Assembly: GCF_002288635.1 (NCBI RefSeq)
Contig: NZ_NRSW01000001.1
Location: 119,086 to 183,085, forward strand
Direction of reading: 5' to 3'
DNA: 64,000 nucleotides
Origin: Mucilaginibacter sp. MD40
GTDB lineage: Bacteria; Bacteroidota; Bacteroidia; Sphingobacteriales; Sphingobacteriaceae
The notes under the pieces are model-generated. The model searched no databases, had not been told where the DNA came from, and was given only the letters and a program-made list of their open reading frames with translations. How positions within the stretch are numbered: the stretch's first letter is position 1; each line of letters starts with the position of its first letter. The position numbers and the translations under genes were made by a program. This document shows, in pieces, positions 45,491 through 54,536 of this stretch.

Positions 45491-47437
45491 TTAGCGCTTT
45501 GACTCATCTGGATTATCGTTTTGATCGTTTAGTGATTCGCCGGACTCCTCTTGTAAATCTTTCATTAATTCGGGCAGATAAGCATTTAAGCTATCCCGCA
45601 TTGCTTGTTCTTCCTTTTTTATATCCTTTAAAAATAACCTTAACTCATTATCGGACAAAGCGCTTTTCCATGCTTGACCAGTCTGTTTGAAACCTTCCCT
45701 TTGAAGAATGTTTATCATGCTGTTACCATCTCTTATTTCGGTAGTTGCCATTAAATTTTGTTTCCCATACAATTTCAGCAAATTTTTTAAAATTATAGAT
45801 GAGAACCCTTTGCCCTGATGTTCTGTATGGGTATAAAAATATCCTGCCTCCCAATCATAATCATTTGCTAAATCTGGCAGGTTTGCTTTTTCTGCTCCAA
45901 AATCACTTGCTGTTTTAGGTTTAATGGCACCTATTGCAACAGGTTTGCCCCATGAAAATCCCATTGCAATAAGTTTACACCTTTTTACCTTTTCTTCTGA
46001 TGGAGTTTGAACTTTTCCTTGCTCTTCTAAAAGTTCAACAAAGCTGGCAATTTGTTTTTCAGTAAATTCAGAGGGGTCACCTATTTTGAACGACTTATCA
46101 TTGATCCATGGAACAATTGTTCCGGTATTTTTCCAGGTATTGCCGTCTGTTCGATTTCTGTATTTACCTTTATAATCCATTATAAATAATAGAGCCAGTT
46201 CAACGTACCAAATGCCAAGCTGTAATGCCTGATATTTTGCCATTAAGTCTATTTTTCTCAATTCCGTACGTTTGGATTCCTGGCCGTGTACCAACGCATT
46301 TCGGATAAACGTAAAAGCTTCAGGCCCATCGATGACGTTAGGTAATGCTGCAAGTTCCTGAAATGCCGGAGGTACAGCTGCATCAATCTTTAATTGAAAA
46401 ATGATCATACGGATCTTATTGGCGGCTGATATTTTTTCAGCATCGCCACCAATTATTACCTTCTGTCGTTCAACAATTAACCAATTGTAGATTAATTCTA
46501 ATGCTGTTTGAATTAAGATAATTGAACCATCAACCATTCCCGCTTGTGAATTAGCCTCTACATACCAATGTATCGCGGTTTTAAGAAAATCCCGGTCATT
46601 TTCTTCCTCCCAAAGTTTGTTGTAAGATTTCCATAAAGATGGCAAATCATTCAAATAATAGATATCAGACCAGCAGTTTACGTATTTATGTATATCAACC
46701 GTATAATTTGTATAATCAGTCCAAAGATTCTGACCGTCGAAAGAACCTTTGTAAAACATTGGTGCTATTCGTCTTCCGTTCAAGAAATATAGAAAGTGAT
46801 GAAAACGATCATGCCATTTATGTAAATCTGCCAGGCTCATAGCCCCTCTGATATTAGTAATCTTCCCTAAATAGGTAATCAAGAAACCACCATCTTCATT
46901 GAGCTTTTCCTGTCGAATTTTATAATCGACAGTTTTGTCAAGAATGATTTTATAGCGCTTATCCTCAAGAACTAACCGAGATTTTTGAAGGTTAACCACA
47001 CCATCAGTAGTTTCCTTAACTGAATCACCTAAATATTCCCGCATATTTGGTATCGCGAAAATTACTTCGTTAACGGCAATAGTTTTTTCGCCCCAGATAA
47101 ATTCGTTAGCATAGCCCCCACAGGTGGCTTGTTCAGTCAAATTTAGATCGTAGACCTTTATTTTAGCCATATACTGATTGCCTATCCAAATTTCATATTC
47201 TCCCGTTTCATTAAAATTTAGTTTAGCAGAAGTTGTAAAGGAAGCTTTAAATTTTACCCCCATATCTGGAAACCATTTAAAGATGATATCCCCATTTACT
47301 GGGAATTCCTTTTCTTCCCTTTTCAAAATGAAATCACCAGAATAAATTTTAAGAATTTCATTGGCTTCAACCATGGAAACCGGAGATACATTTCTTAATG
47401 GAACATCTTTAAAAAATTCCTGCAATTGATCAGACAT
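45491..47437 (-). CDS. HEPN-GNAT fusion protein of unknown function
   Basis: 648 aa, no signal peptide. The first 250 residues are beta-rich and unrecognised. Residues about 300-420 are helical and carry RNALVH at 379-384, the R-x4-H motif of HEPN RNases. Residues about 488-592 are a GNAT acetyltransferase with the acetyl-CoA loop HQGKGFSS at 540-547 and LQREGFKQTGQAWKS. The tail is acidic. HEPN RNases and GNAT toxins both act on tRNA in toxin or phage-defence systems, so this may be a stand-alone defence or stress protein. The N-terminal part could resemble ApeA-type proteins, which I cannot test. Confidence 0.65.
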   Translation of the reverse strand: MSDQLQEFFKDVPLRNVSPVSMVEANEILKIYSGDFILKREEKEFPVNGDIIFKWFPDMGVKFKASFTTSAKLNFNETGEYEIWIGNQYMAKIKVYDLNLTEQATCGGYANEFIWGEKTIAVNEVIFAIPNMREYLGDSVKETTDGVVNLQKSRLVLEDKRYKIILDKTVDYKIRQEKLNEDGGFLITYLGKITNIRGAMSLADLHKWHDRFHHFLYFLNGRRIAPMFYKGSFDGQNLWTDYTNYTVDIHKYVNCWSDIYYLNDLPSLWKSYNKLWEEENDRDFLKTAIHWYVEANSQAGMVDGSIILIQTALELIYNWLIVERQKVIIGGDAEKISAANKIRMIIFQLKIDAAVPPAFQELAALPNVIDGPEAFTFIRNALVHGQESKRTELRKIDLMAKYQALQLGIWYVELALLFIMDYKGKYRNRTDGNTWKNTGTIVPWINDKSFKIGDPSEFTEKQIASFVELLEEQGKVQTPSEEKVKRCKLIAMGFSWGKPVAIGAIKPKTASDFGAEKANLPDLANDYDWEAGYFYTHTEHQGKGFSSIILKNLLKLYGKQNLMATTEIRDGNSMINILQREGFKQTGQAWKSALSDNELRLFLKDIKKEEQAMRDSLNAYLPELMKDLQEESGESLNDQNDNPDESKR

Positions 47438-47589
47438 ATTTAATATAAATTTGAGGGATAGGTTGGTACAGTTTTCTTCACAATAACAAGTACTGATTTA
47501 GAAATAACTGGAAATCTTGATTGTTAAAATCACGCGCTAATTTAGTAATTGGAACTTTTATACTATAGTTGAACCAGAATGCAGCAGCT

Positions 47590-48738
47590 TTAGTTGCCGA
47601 CACCATTAATATTGAGTACTTCTGGCGATATCAGCACATAATCATATTTTTCAATCAGCTGGTAAGCATCTTTAGGCAAGGTATTATCGTTTTTTATTTT
47701 TAATTGCCTCAGATCGATCAATACCCATCTGTCTTTATCATAAAACTTTGAAAATATCCTTGGGTTTTCGTTTTCATTGTTTAGTAGATCATCAACAAGT
47801 TTGCCGTTTTCCATTGTATAGCGTACCATGAGGTATACATTAGCAAATCCGGTATTGTTGCGTTGGGCAAGTTCATAAACAGCGTTACCAATATCGTACA
47901 GGTTGGTTTGCAAATTCATACCTTTCGCTAAATGATTGCTGCCCATCTTAAAGAACGTTTTTTCATTCTTTCCTGCCGTGTCATAATATTTAAAAAAATT
48001 TGCTTTCATTAAAGCAGACCGTGCCTGGTTATCGTTATTGCGGTAAATTTCCTTGGAAACCTTAATTGATTGTATAAGGGATTTATATGGTTTCTGGCGC
48101 ACCGCTTTACTCAAGCTATCCAAAAGTATGGTGCTGGGATACCACCACTTAGCCTGTAAGCTATCATAAAGTGGTTTATGCTGTTGTTGAAATTTAGCAG
48201 ATTGCGCCTTGTAAATTGTACTTAGGTAATACGGAAAACTCATTTGAAACTCCTGGTCTATTCCCCATATCTTATATCCAGATCTGTTAGCGGCTATTAG
48301 CATCCGGGCATCCTCGCAACTGCTAAAAAACGGAAAGACCCCAATATGAGGATAACCCGTTTTATATAACTTAATTACAGTATCAACCGGGCTTTTACTG
48401 CGCGAAATGCGCGTAAGCTCAGATGCCGCGTAGGGCCCTACTTCAACACACCAATTCTTATAGCCGTATTTGGCCGCACTTTCCAGCGCATACGCCGTTA
48501 ACTGGGAGAGCAAAGGAGAATTGTGGTATTCGCCCCAGGCAACAAACTGGTTTTTTGCAAACATGCTGTCTAAAATATCCCAACCCTTACCCACCGGGCT
48601 ATGGCCATCAAATGTAAAGTAGCTTAAGTGGGCTGGAATATACTTGTTCAGTCTGTCCTCGTCATTCATAAGCTGCTTCTTTTGCGCGTAGATGGAGGTA
48701 CCGGCCAATAACAGCACGGCTATTAGTATATGTTTCAT
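47590..48738 (-). CDS. Secreted erythromycin-esterase/EreA-like protein
   Basis: 382 aa: signal peptide (cleavage before QKKQ), then a fold with FVAWGEYHNSPLLSQLTAYA near residue 66 and WCVEVGPYAASELTRI. The (W/L)GExH start is typical of the EreA/ChaN-like superfamily, whose members include esterases and hydrolases. SSCEDARMLIAANRSGYKIW and MGSNHLAKGMN add further conserved-looking acidic and His residues. The substrate is unknown; antibiotic resistance should not be assumed. Confidence 0.6.
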   Translation of the reverse strand: MKHILIAVLLLAGTSIYAQKKQLMNDEDRLNKYIPAHLSYFTFDGHSPVGKGWDILDSMFAKNQFVAWGEYHNSPLLSQLTAYALESAAKYGYKNWCVEVGPYAASELTRISRSKSPVDTVIKLYKTGYPHIGVFPFFSSCEDARMLIAANRSGYKIWGIDQEFQMSFPYYLSTIYKAQSAKFQQQHKPLYDSLQAKWWYPSTILLDSLSKAVRQKPYKSLIQSIKVSKEIYRNNDNQARSALMKANFFKYYDTAGKNEKTFFKMGSNHLAKGMNLQTNLYDIGNAVYELAQRNNTGFANVYLMVRYTMENGKLVDDLLNNENENPRIFSKFYDKDRWVLIDLRQLKIKNDNTLPKDAYQLIEKYDYVLISPEVLNINGVGN

Positions 48739-48781
48739 AAAGTATTTATTAGCGTTATAAAGCTTTTGGAAAAGGCAGATT

Positions 48782-49828
48782 TTATTTGTGTTTAAGCCAT
48801 TGAAGCGCAGCTTTTACCTTTAGGTCATTTTTCAGGTCATTAAAATTGTCGCCTCCCAAAATCTCTTCATCAGGTTTAACATTATCTGTGTATAAGTGTC
48901 CGTTACGGTCAGCTTCGATCGCTGTAGCAACGAATACACCGATTTCATTAGTAAATTGAAAAGAAACATTAGCTGTTGTGTAACCACCTGTATCTTCTCC
49001 TATAAACCAGGTATTATGGCGTCCTTTAAATGAAATCGCGAGCGCTTCGCCTGAACTCCGGGTGTAAGGCCCTATCAGAACAACCACTTTCAGATCATAC
49101 AACTGCTTACCCCGGCGGTTGATCCGGCACAAGGTATCCTGGCCTGAATAAACTTTATCCTTGCCATTGTCACTGACAATATTCCAGGCCTCTTCTTTCT
49201 TTGTACCCGGGTAAACAAAAGATCCCAGTTTTCCGGGTCTAAACAGATTGCTTAGTCCTCCGATCATGGCGTACATATCACCACCCGGATTCAACCGCAA
49301 ATCGATAATAAGGCCTTTCAATCTTTCCGGATCCATAGCGGCAAGCGAATCCCTTATCTGCCTGGCAATATCGTTAACTGCGCCACGGTACGTTGGGTTA
49401 TTATCAGGAACGAGCAAATAACCATAGCCCTTTGCCAGTATTTCTTTACGCACACCATAACCGTCTTTCATTTTTTTGATTAAGGCGGCGTGTACTGTTC
49501 TATCAAAGGGTTTACTGTTTCCGGGCCAGCCATAATAATTGTTATTGTACGTAATAAACCCGTGGTGATCTCCCAATAGTTGATAAAGCAACTTTACAGC
49601 TGGCAAAGCCGCCTTTATGGTACCGGCATTAGCTGCTTTATTGCGCACACTATCGCTTATCATTTTCCAATCAACCTGATTGCTGTAAAGAGCATTTGCT
49701 TTGCTAAACTGAAGCAGCGTGTCTATCAGGCGGCGCACACTGTCTGCTTGCTGCGCGTTGGCTTTACCAAAACTTAATAGAAATACAGCTAAAATTAGCA
49801 AGTAGGTTTTTTTAATATATCTTTTCAT
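48782..49828 (-). CDS. S41-family serine peptidase, secreted
   Basis: 348 aa from MKRYIKKTYLL, which begins a signal peptide; an ATG 72 nt upstream gives an unlikely N-terminus. The tail-specific-protease-like core has GLIIDLRLNPGGDMYAMIGG and VVVLIGPYTRSSGEALAISF with the catalytic Ser, then FIGEDTGGYTT. No PDZ domain is visible, as in the shorter retinol-binding-like branch. It is probably co-transcribed with the EreA-like gene, which follows after 43 nt. Confidence 0.85.
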   Translation of the reverse strand: MKRYIKKTYLLILAVFLLSFGKANAQQADSVRRLIDTLLQFSKANALYSNQVDWKMISDSVRNKAANAGTIKAALPAVKLLYQLLGDHHGFITYNNNYYGWPGNSKPFDRTVHAALIKKMKDGYGVRKEILAKGYGYLLVPDNNPTYRGAVNDIARQIRDSLAAMDPERLKGLIIDLRLNPGGDMYAMIGGLSNLFRPGKLGSFVYPGTKKEEAWNIVSDNGKDKVYSGQDTLCRINRRGKQLYDLKVVVLIGPYTRSSGEALAISFKGRHNTWFIGEDTGGYTTANVSFQFTNEIGVFVATAIEADRNGHLYTDNVKPDEEILGGDNFNDLKNDLKVKAALQWLKHK

Positions 49829-50028
49829 GTTCGTATTGTTTACAAAACAAAAATGTTCTCCATAGCGCTTAACATAAATTTTGTTATCCCAACTGCTCAA
49901 TAAATTATCCCAGCAGCTTATGAAGCCAAATCATGCGTTCACATCGGGCAGGCAGGTTTTCATAAGGCTGTAAGGTGTGTTAGGATAAGAAAATTCCGAT
50001 TGGTACACTATACTTTTATATTTGGGAT

Positions 50029-51042
50029 ATGAAGGGTAAACGGTTGCTTATTTATTATTTGCTGGCATGGGCATGCTATGCACTGTACCTTTATATTGAT
50101 AATATTGCGAACAGAAGAGGCACTCAGCCTTATGTATGGTCAAACCTATTGGCCGGGTTTACAGAATTCACCTTTTGCTTCTTTTTTGTTTACCCAAGGT
50201 TCCTGAAAATTAAAAAGGTTCCGCTGCTGATCCTGGGGTTAGTCATCGCCGATATATTATTCATTAGCTGCCGTTATATGATAGAGGAGGTTGCCTATTT
50301 ATGGCTATTAGGCTACGGCAATTATGACCCTTCCGTGAAATTCTGGTATTATATCAGCGATAATTGGTGGCGCGCTACGCAACCCATCATATTCAGTTTT
50401 ATTGCCTGGGCTTTGTTAGAAACCTATCGCAGGGAACACGAGGCAGATCAGTTAAAGCAGGAAAAGACCCAGGCAGAATTGCTTTTCCTGAAAACACAGA
50501 TCAACCCGCATTTTTTGTACAATACGCTAAATTATTTGTATTCATTAGCCTACCCGGTATCCGGCAAACTCGCCGACGCGATTATTAAGCTTTCTCAACT
50601 CATGCGATATATGTTAAATAACAGCGTTGATGGTATGCTTAACCTTCAGCTGGAGATAGACTATCTTGAAAATTACATTGAGATATACCGCTTAAGGTTT
50701 GAGAAAAATTTTTTTGTTGATTTTAGAAAAACGGGCGAGTTCAGGGAGAAAAAGATAGCTTCACTCATCTTAATACCTTTGGTAGAAAACGCATTCAAAC
50801 ACGGTGTATGTACTGATGCCAATTCGCCGATCAGTATCCATATCAGCACAGCCGGGCAACAATTGACCATGGTGGTTAGCAACAAGATCAGCCACGGTAA
50901 TAAAGATAATTCCAGCGGGATAGGACTTGTAAATATCAGGCGGAGGCTTGAGCTGATCTATACGGGGGAACATGAGCTTTTGATCAGTAACAACGGTGAA
51001 AACTACGAAACTACCCTGCATCTAATATTAAAAACAACATGA
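50029..51042 (+). CDS. LytS-type sensor histidine kinase
   Basis: 337 aa. Four membrane helices occupy about residues 1-135. The kinase core starts with LFLKTQINPHFLYNTLNYLY (phosphoacceptor His in NPHF) and ends with an ATP-binding part (IPLVENAFKHG, SSGIGLVNIRRRLEL). It has no extra sensor domain, so the membrane part is the sensor. A TATATTTG element ends only 4 or 5 nt before the ATG, which suggests a leaderless or nearly leaderless mRNA. The stop overlaps the regulator's ATG (ATGA). Confidence 0.92.
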   Translation: MKGKRLLIYYLLAWACYALYLYIDNIANRRGTQPYVWSNLLAGFTEFTFCFFFVYPRFLKIKKVPLLILGLVIADILFISCRYMIEEVAYLWLLGYGNYDPSVKFWYYISDNWWRATQPIIFSFIAWALLETYRREHEADQLKQEKTQAELLFLKTQINPHFLYNTLNYLYSLAYPVSGKLADAIIKLSQLMRYMLNNSVDGMLNLQLEIDYLENYIEIYRLRFEKNFFVDFRKTGEFREKKIASLILIPLVENAFKHGVCTDANSPISIHISTAGQQLTMVVSNKISHGNKDNSSGIGLVNIRRRLELIYTGEHELLISNNGENYETTLHLILKTT

Positions 51043-51797
51043 AAAGGATACGCTGTTTAGCCGTTGATGACGAAGGATACGCTATAAACATGATAGCCGA
51101 CTATATTACCAAAGTACCTTATATGGAACTTGTTGGCACAACAACGAGTGCAATAGAGGCTTTGAGCCAGATCCAAAGCGGAGAAATAGACCTGGTATTT
51201 TTAGACATCCAAATGCCGGAGCTTTCCGGCCTTCAATTTTTATCTCTTTGCGGAGATAAGTGCAAAGTGATACTGACAACAGCCTATGCAGAATACGCGC
51301 TGGAAGGCTTTGACCATGGCGTAATTGATTATCTGCTCAAGCCAATCGCCCTTGACCGGTTCCTGAAAGCTGCACAAAAAGCTTTTGATCAAATTACCGG
51401 AATTAATTACCGCACTACATCTCAGCAGCCAGCGCAGACGGCACCCAAAGTCACCAGCCCCGCACATGATTATATTTTTATTAAGGGTGATAGCAAGAGC
51501 AAGTTTCTAAAGGTAGATCACCGGGACATACTCTATGTTCAGGGACTTAAAAACTATGTATCTGTTTTTACGCTAACACAAAGATTTGTGACTTATCAAA
51601 GTTTGCGGGATATCATCGAACTATTGCCGCAGCCCCCATTTTACAGGGTACATAAATCCTATATTGTTTCGGTTAACAAAATACGAATGATAGATGGGCA
51701 AATGATCTATATCGGAGAACAAGCCATACCTATCGGCGAAAGTTATCGGGATAGCTTCATGGCAATGATTAAAGACGGCAGCAATAGGGAACAGTAA
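51039..51797 (+). CDS. LytTR-family response regulator
   Basis: 252 aa. Receiver domain (about 4-120) with VDDEGYAINM, LVFLDIQMPELSG (phospho-Asp) and YLLKPIAL. After a linker rich in Gln/Pro/Thr comes a LytTR DNA-binding domain (about 150-245): DYIFIKGDSKSKFLKVDHRD, YVQGLKNYVSVF and FYRVHKSYIVSVNKI. It pairs with the LytS-type kinase by a 4-nt overlap. Likely targets are nearby genes, such as the secreted cassette, but this is not shown. Confidence 0.93.
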   Translation: MKRIRCLAVDDEGYAINMIADYITKVPYMELVGTTTSAIEALSQIQSGEIDLVFLDIQMPELSGLQFLSLCGDKCKVILTTAYAEYALEGFDHGVIDYLLKPIALDRFLKAAQKAFDQITGINYRTTSQQPAQTAPKVTSPAHDYIFIKGDSKSKFLKVDHRDILYVQGLKNYVSVFTLTQRFVTYQSLRDIIELLPQPPFYRVHKSYIVSVNKIRMIDGQMIYIGEQAIPIGESYRDSFMAMIKDGSNREQ

Positions 51798-51827
51798 TAT
51801 GCAGGTTTATTTTTTTGTATCATGCGT

Positions 51828-52700
51828 TTAACTACGCCTGCCTGCCAGCTTTTTCCGATAGCCAATCTCCAACTCTTTAAGTTGCTGGTAGTAATTCTCT
51901 TTATCCATAAATACCGATGGGCGGTAGTTTTTCGCAGCCGGGTACTTTTTAAGCAGATCGAATTGTGAGCCATGAGAAGCCAGCCAGATATCAAATTTTA
52001 GCTTTTGCATAGCGGCTAATGTATAGGCATAGTCCTTGGCGATTTTTGGGTAAGCCGGTATGGCATTAAAATCTTTATCCGTTACTATCGTTGGCATATT
52101 GGCTATCAATACGCGGTAGGTGCGGCCCTTGTCTGTTACATTAAACAGGTAGCTGCAAGAGCCCTTAGTGTGACCCGGGTGATACAGCATGGTCAGGGCC
52201 ATATTACCCAACGTAATATGATCATCGTTATGCAAAATACGGTCTACATGAATGGGTTTAAACGTACGGTGTTTACCATCCAGGTCATAGTCAGAAAGTC
52301 CCCCATCGGCAATAACCGATGCATCGGCATAATCGGCCAGCATTTTTGCACCGGTTATCTTTTTAATTGCCGCCATAGCACCGAGGTGGTCAAAGTGCGC
52401 CTGGGTTGTCAACAGTATTTTAACGTCGCTTACCTTAAAACCCAGTTTTTTGATGTTTTCCAGGATGATGTTTTCGGATGAAGCCAGGCCGGTGTTAATT
52501 AGAATATGACCTTCTTTTGTAGTGATCAAATAACAGGCAAGGTCGGCGGTACCTACATAGTACAGGTTACCGACGACCCTGAACGGAGCAATAGACCTTG
52601 TCCAATCCGGATACTTTGTTGCATCAGGTTCACGTACGATCTGTGCCTGAACACATGCGGCGATCAATACTAATAACAGAATGGACAGGACTTTTTTCAC
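51828..52700 (-). CDS. Subclass B3 metallo-beta-lactamase, GOB-like (Gln at first zinc ligand)
   Basis: 290 aa from a GTG start. Signal peptide to about residue 19, then an MBL fold: TTQAHFDHLGA at 98-108, where the first His of HxHxDH is Gln100, as in GOB enzymes (Q116); the next ligands are H102, D104, H105, H177 (HPGHTKGS) and H243 (LASHGSQF). The stretch VLIANMPTIV also resembles GOB. It should hydrolyse beta-lactams, carbapenems included, in the periplasm. Environmental Bacteroidetes often carry such chromosomal enzymes. It ends a minus-strand run of small secreted genes. Confidence 0.85.
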   Translation of the reverse strand: MKKVLSILLLVLIAACVQAQIVREPDATKYPDWTRSIAPFRVVGNLYYVGTADLACYLITTKEGHILINTGLASSENIILENIKKLGFKVSDVKILLTTQAHFDHLGAMAAIKKITGAKMLADYADASVIADGGLSDYDLDGKHRTFKPIHVDRILHNDDHITLGNMALTMLYHPGHTKGSCSYLFNVTDKGRTYRVLIANMPTIVTDKDFNAIPAYPKIAKDYAYTLAAMQKLKFDIWLASHGSQFDLLKKYPAAKNYRPSVFMDKENYYQQLKELEIGYRKKLAGRRS

Positions 52701-52714
52701 TTTTAAAAATTTAA

Positions 52715-53374
52715 CTACAATGTAGTCTTAAAATTACTGATGAACAATTTACTACCCTTATCATATTGCCAAGGGCCGCTAAAATAAAAGTATTTGGCGG
52801 CTTTTGGCGTGAATAGCTCTGTTTCCGCGAGTTTTGTATCGTCAAGATAAACAGCCATTTGAGTACCATTAACAACCAGTTTTACATGCACCGGCTTGTT
52901 TGTAGTAGATGCAAGGTCGAAAGTAGTGCCAGTTTCTTTCTTGAGTTCGTAATTACCAATATTTACGGCGTCTGCATCTCTGTAATGCAGTTGCACAAAG
53001 GCTCCGGCATTGCTAAGGTGTTCCCTTGCCGCATTGTCTTTTACAAAACCGAAACAAACGGGGGCAATGTCTTTTATTTCTTCAGCCACCGCAAGTACGT
53101 CAAATTCTAAGGTAAAATTAGCCGGGAACGGTTTTAGGCGATTGAGCTTATATGTAGCCTGATTTTTTACTTCAAGCCACTTCCCCTCCTGTCCTGTAGG
53201 ATGAGCAACAATAGCTGCGCCATTGGTTTTAATACTACTGGGCGAGGCGCCAAGCTGATAGCTCGAAAAGTCCTCGTTAAAAGGTTTATCCTGGGCTTGG
53301 GTCGGTTTGCTAAAAAATATGCCGCCCAAAAAAGCAAATATAGTTAGGGTTTTAGTGTATCGTATCATTTCCAT
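52715..53374 (-). CDS. Secreted LamG/DUF1080-like protein
   Basis: 219 aa: signal peptide (cleavage near TQAQ), then a jelly-roll-like beta sandwich (FNEDFSSYQLGASP, WLEVKNQATYKLNRLKPFPA, FTLEFDVLAVAEE, HVKLVVNGTQMAVYLDDTKL). The pattern is that of concanavalin-like or 3-keto-disaccharide hydrolase (DUF1080) domains, but it may simply bind rather than cleave. It lies 14 nt upstream of the B3 lactamase on the same strand. Confidence 0.55.
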   Translation of the reverse strand: MEMIRYTKTLTIFAFLGGIFFSKPTQAQDKPFNEDFSSYQLGASPSSIKTNGAAIVAHPTGQEGKWLEVKNQATYKLNRLKPFPANFTLEFDVLAVAEEIKDIAPVCFGFVKDNAAREHLSNAGAFVQLHYRDADAVNIGNYELKKETGTTFDLASTTNKPVHVKLVVNGTQMAVYLDDTKLAETELFTPKAAKYFYFSGPWQYDKGSKLFISNFKTTL

Positions 53375-53393
53375 TGTTTAATGAGTGTTTAAA

Positions 53394-53936
53394 TCAATTG
53401 TATGGTGCTGAGAACTTTCCATCTGTTACCGTCAGATATTCATCTCCGGCTAATAACCTGAGTTTGCCCGAGAATGTGCCTTTTACGCCCCATTTGGTAA
53501 GGCTGGTGATGGTCATGGTAAAGCTGCTGCCCTCCAGGTCGCCACCATTGAATATGGTGGTACCAACAATTTTTCCGTCTTTCATTTGCTGTATGTAATA
53601 TTTACCTGCAAGCAGTAAGCCGGGCGCGCTGTTAGAAACGTAGGTGCCTTCCTTAGCCCCTTTATCAATCTGCATATCAATGCCAAAGCCGGTAACCATA
53701 TCCGGCTTTTCCCAGCCGCCAATAACTACAAAGTGTTCCGTATCGGTAGCAGGTTTATCATTAGCGTTAACGCCGTAATTAAATTCGTGTAGTGTTCCAT
53801 TGATCTTGCAGGACATATAGGTTTCCTGTCCGCCGTTTGAACTACCGCTGCCTTTTTTACAAGCCGATAAACCGCTCAGGGCAAATACAAGCATGGTTAT
53901 GCAGACAAAAAGTTGATGTGATAGCTTATTTTTCAT
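53394..53936 (-). CDS. Lipoprotein of unknown function
   Basis: 180 aa. Lipobox around LSGLSACKKG (Cys near residue 26), then a Gly/Ser linker. The rest is a beta-rich domain containing ETYMSCKINGTLHEFNYG and FSGKLRLLAGDEYLTVTDGK. It looks like the DUF6252-type lipoproteins of Bacteroidetes. It is part of a four- or five-gene minus-strand set with small gaps. Confidence 0.55.
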   Translation of the reverse strand: MKNKLSHQLFVCITMLVFALSGLSACKKGSGSSNGGQETYMSCKINGTLHEFNYGVNANDKPATDTEHFVVIGGWEKPDMVTGFGIDMQIDKGAKEGTYVSNSAPGLLLAGKYYIQQMKDGKIVGTTIFNGGDLEGSSFTMTITSLTKWGVKGTFSGKLRLLAGDEYLTVTDGKFSAPYN

Positions 53937-54016
53937 ATCAGTAGTGCATAGTGATACCCGGGCGGCCAGTAAAATGCCGACCGACCAGGTATCTGATAAT
54001 AAAAGTTTAGGTATAA

Positions 54017-54463
54017 TTAATTTAGCTTCACGGATATTTCCCCATCGTCCATTCCGTCGATATTCTTTTCCGCGAAAACATCAGGAGCGGCTTTTTGTAG
54101 CGCTTTCAGGATATCAGAAGTGGTACCGGTATGTTGTAAAACAATAGAAGAGCCGGACGCGCTGTATTTCATTTTGGTGCTTTGTACACCCTTTGCCGAT
54201 TGCAGCTTATCATTAATAGCCTTTAGGGTAGAAAAATTAGCTCCGGCAATTTTTACGGTTGTTTTCTCGGTAGAGGTTCCATCTTTCTTTTTGCCAAAAA
54301 AGCCTAATATCTTTTCTCCGGTGCTTTTACTGCGGTCTGCGGTATGGCCTGCCCGGTCGGCCTTGTCAGTTGCCCGGTCTACTTTGTCTAAAATCGCCTG
54401 TGCCCTGGTAATCATCGGGCTAAAGAACAGCAGGCCTGCACAAATGATCATGATCTTTTTCAT
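54017..54463 (-). CDS. Small secreted protein of unknown function
   Basis: 148 aa: signal peptide (cleavage after ITRAQ), a charged helical stretch (KVDRATDKADRAGHTADRSK), then an alpha/beta part (VKIAGANFSTLKAINDKLQS and IVLQHTGTTSDILKAL) that could form a small ferredoxin-like fold. No family is recognised. Confidence 0.5.
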   Translation of the reverse strand: MKKIMIICAGLLFFSPMITRAQAILDKVDRATDKADRAGHTADRSKSTGEKILGFFGKKKDGTSTEKTTVKIAGANFSTLKAINDKLQSAKGVQSTKMKYSASGSSIVLQHTGTTSDILKALQKAAPDVFAEKNIDGMDDGEISVKLN

Positions 54464-54500
54464 AGTTAATGGAGTTTTGGTGATAAATGTATTTTTGAAA

Positions 54501-54536
54501 TGATTGAGTCTTAATTAATGATTGAGTCTTAATTAA
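54501..54536. repeat. Tandem duplication of 18 bp
   Basis: TGATTGAGTCTTAATTAA occurs twice without spacing. The second copy includes the stop codon of the neighbouring lipoprotein gene. Confidence 0.75.

Noticed and set aside
47590..48738. Erythromycin resistance gene
   Set aside because: Only the general EreA-like fold is suggested; the protein is exported and distant, so a resistance call is not supported.
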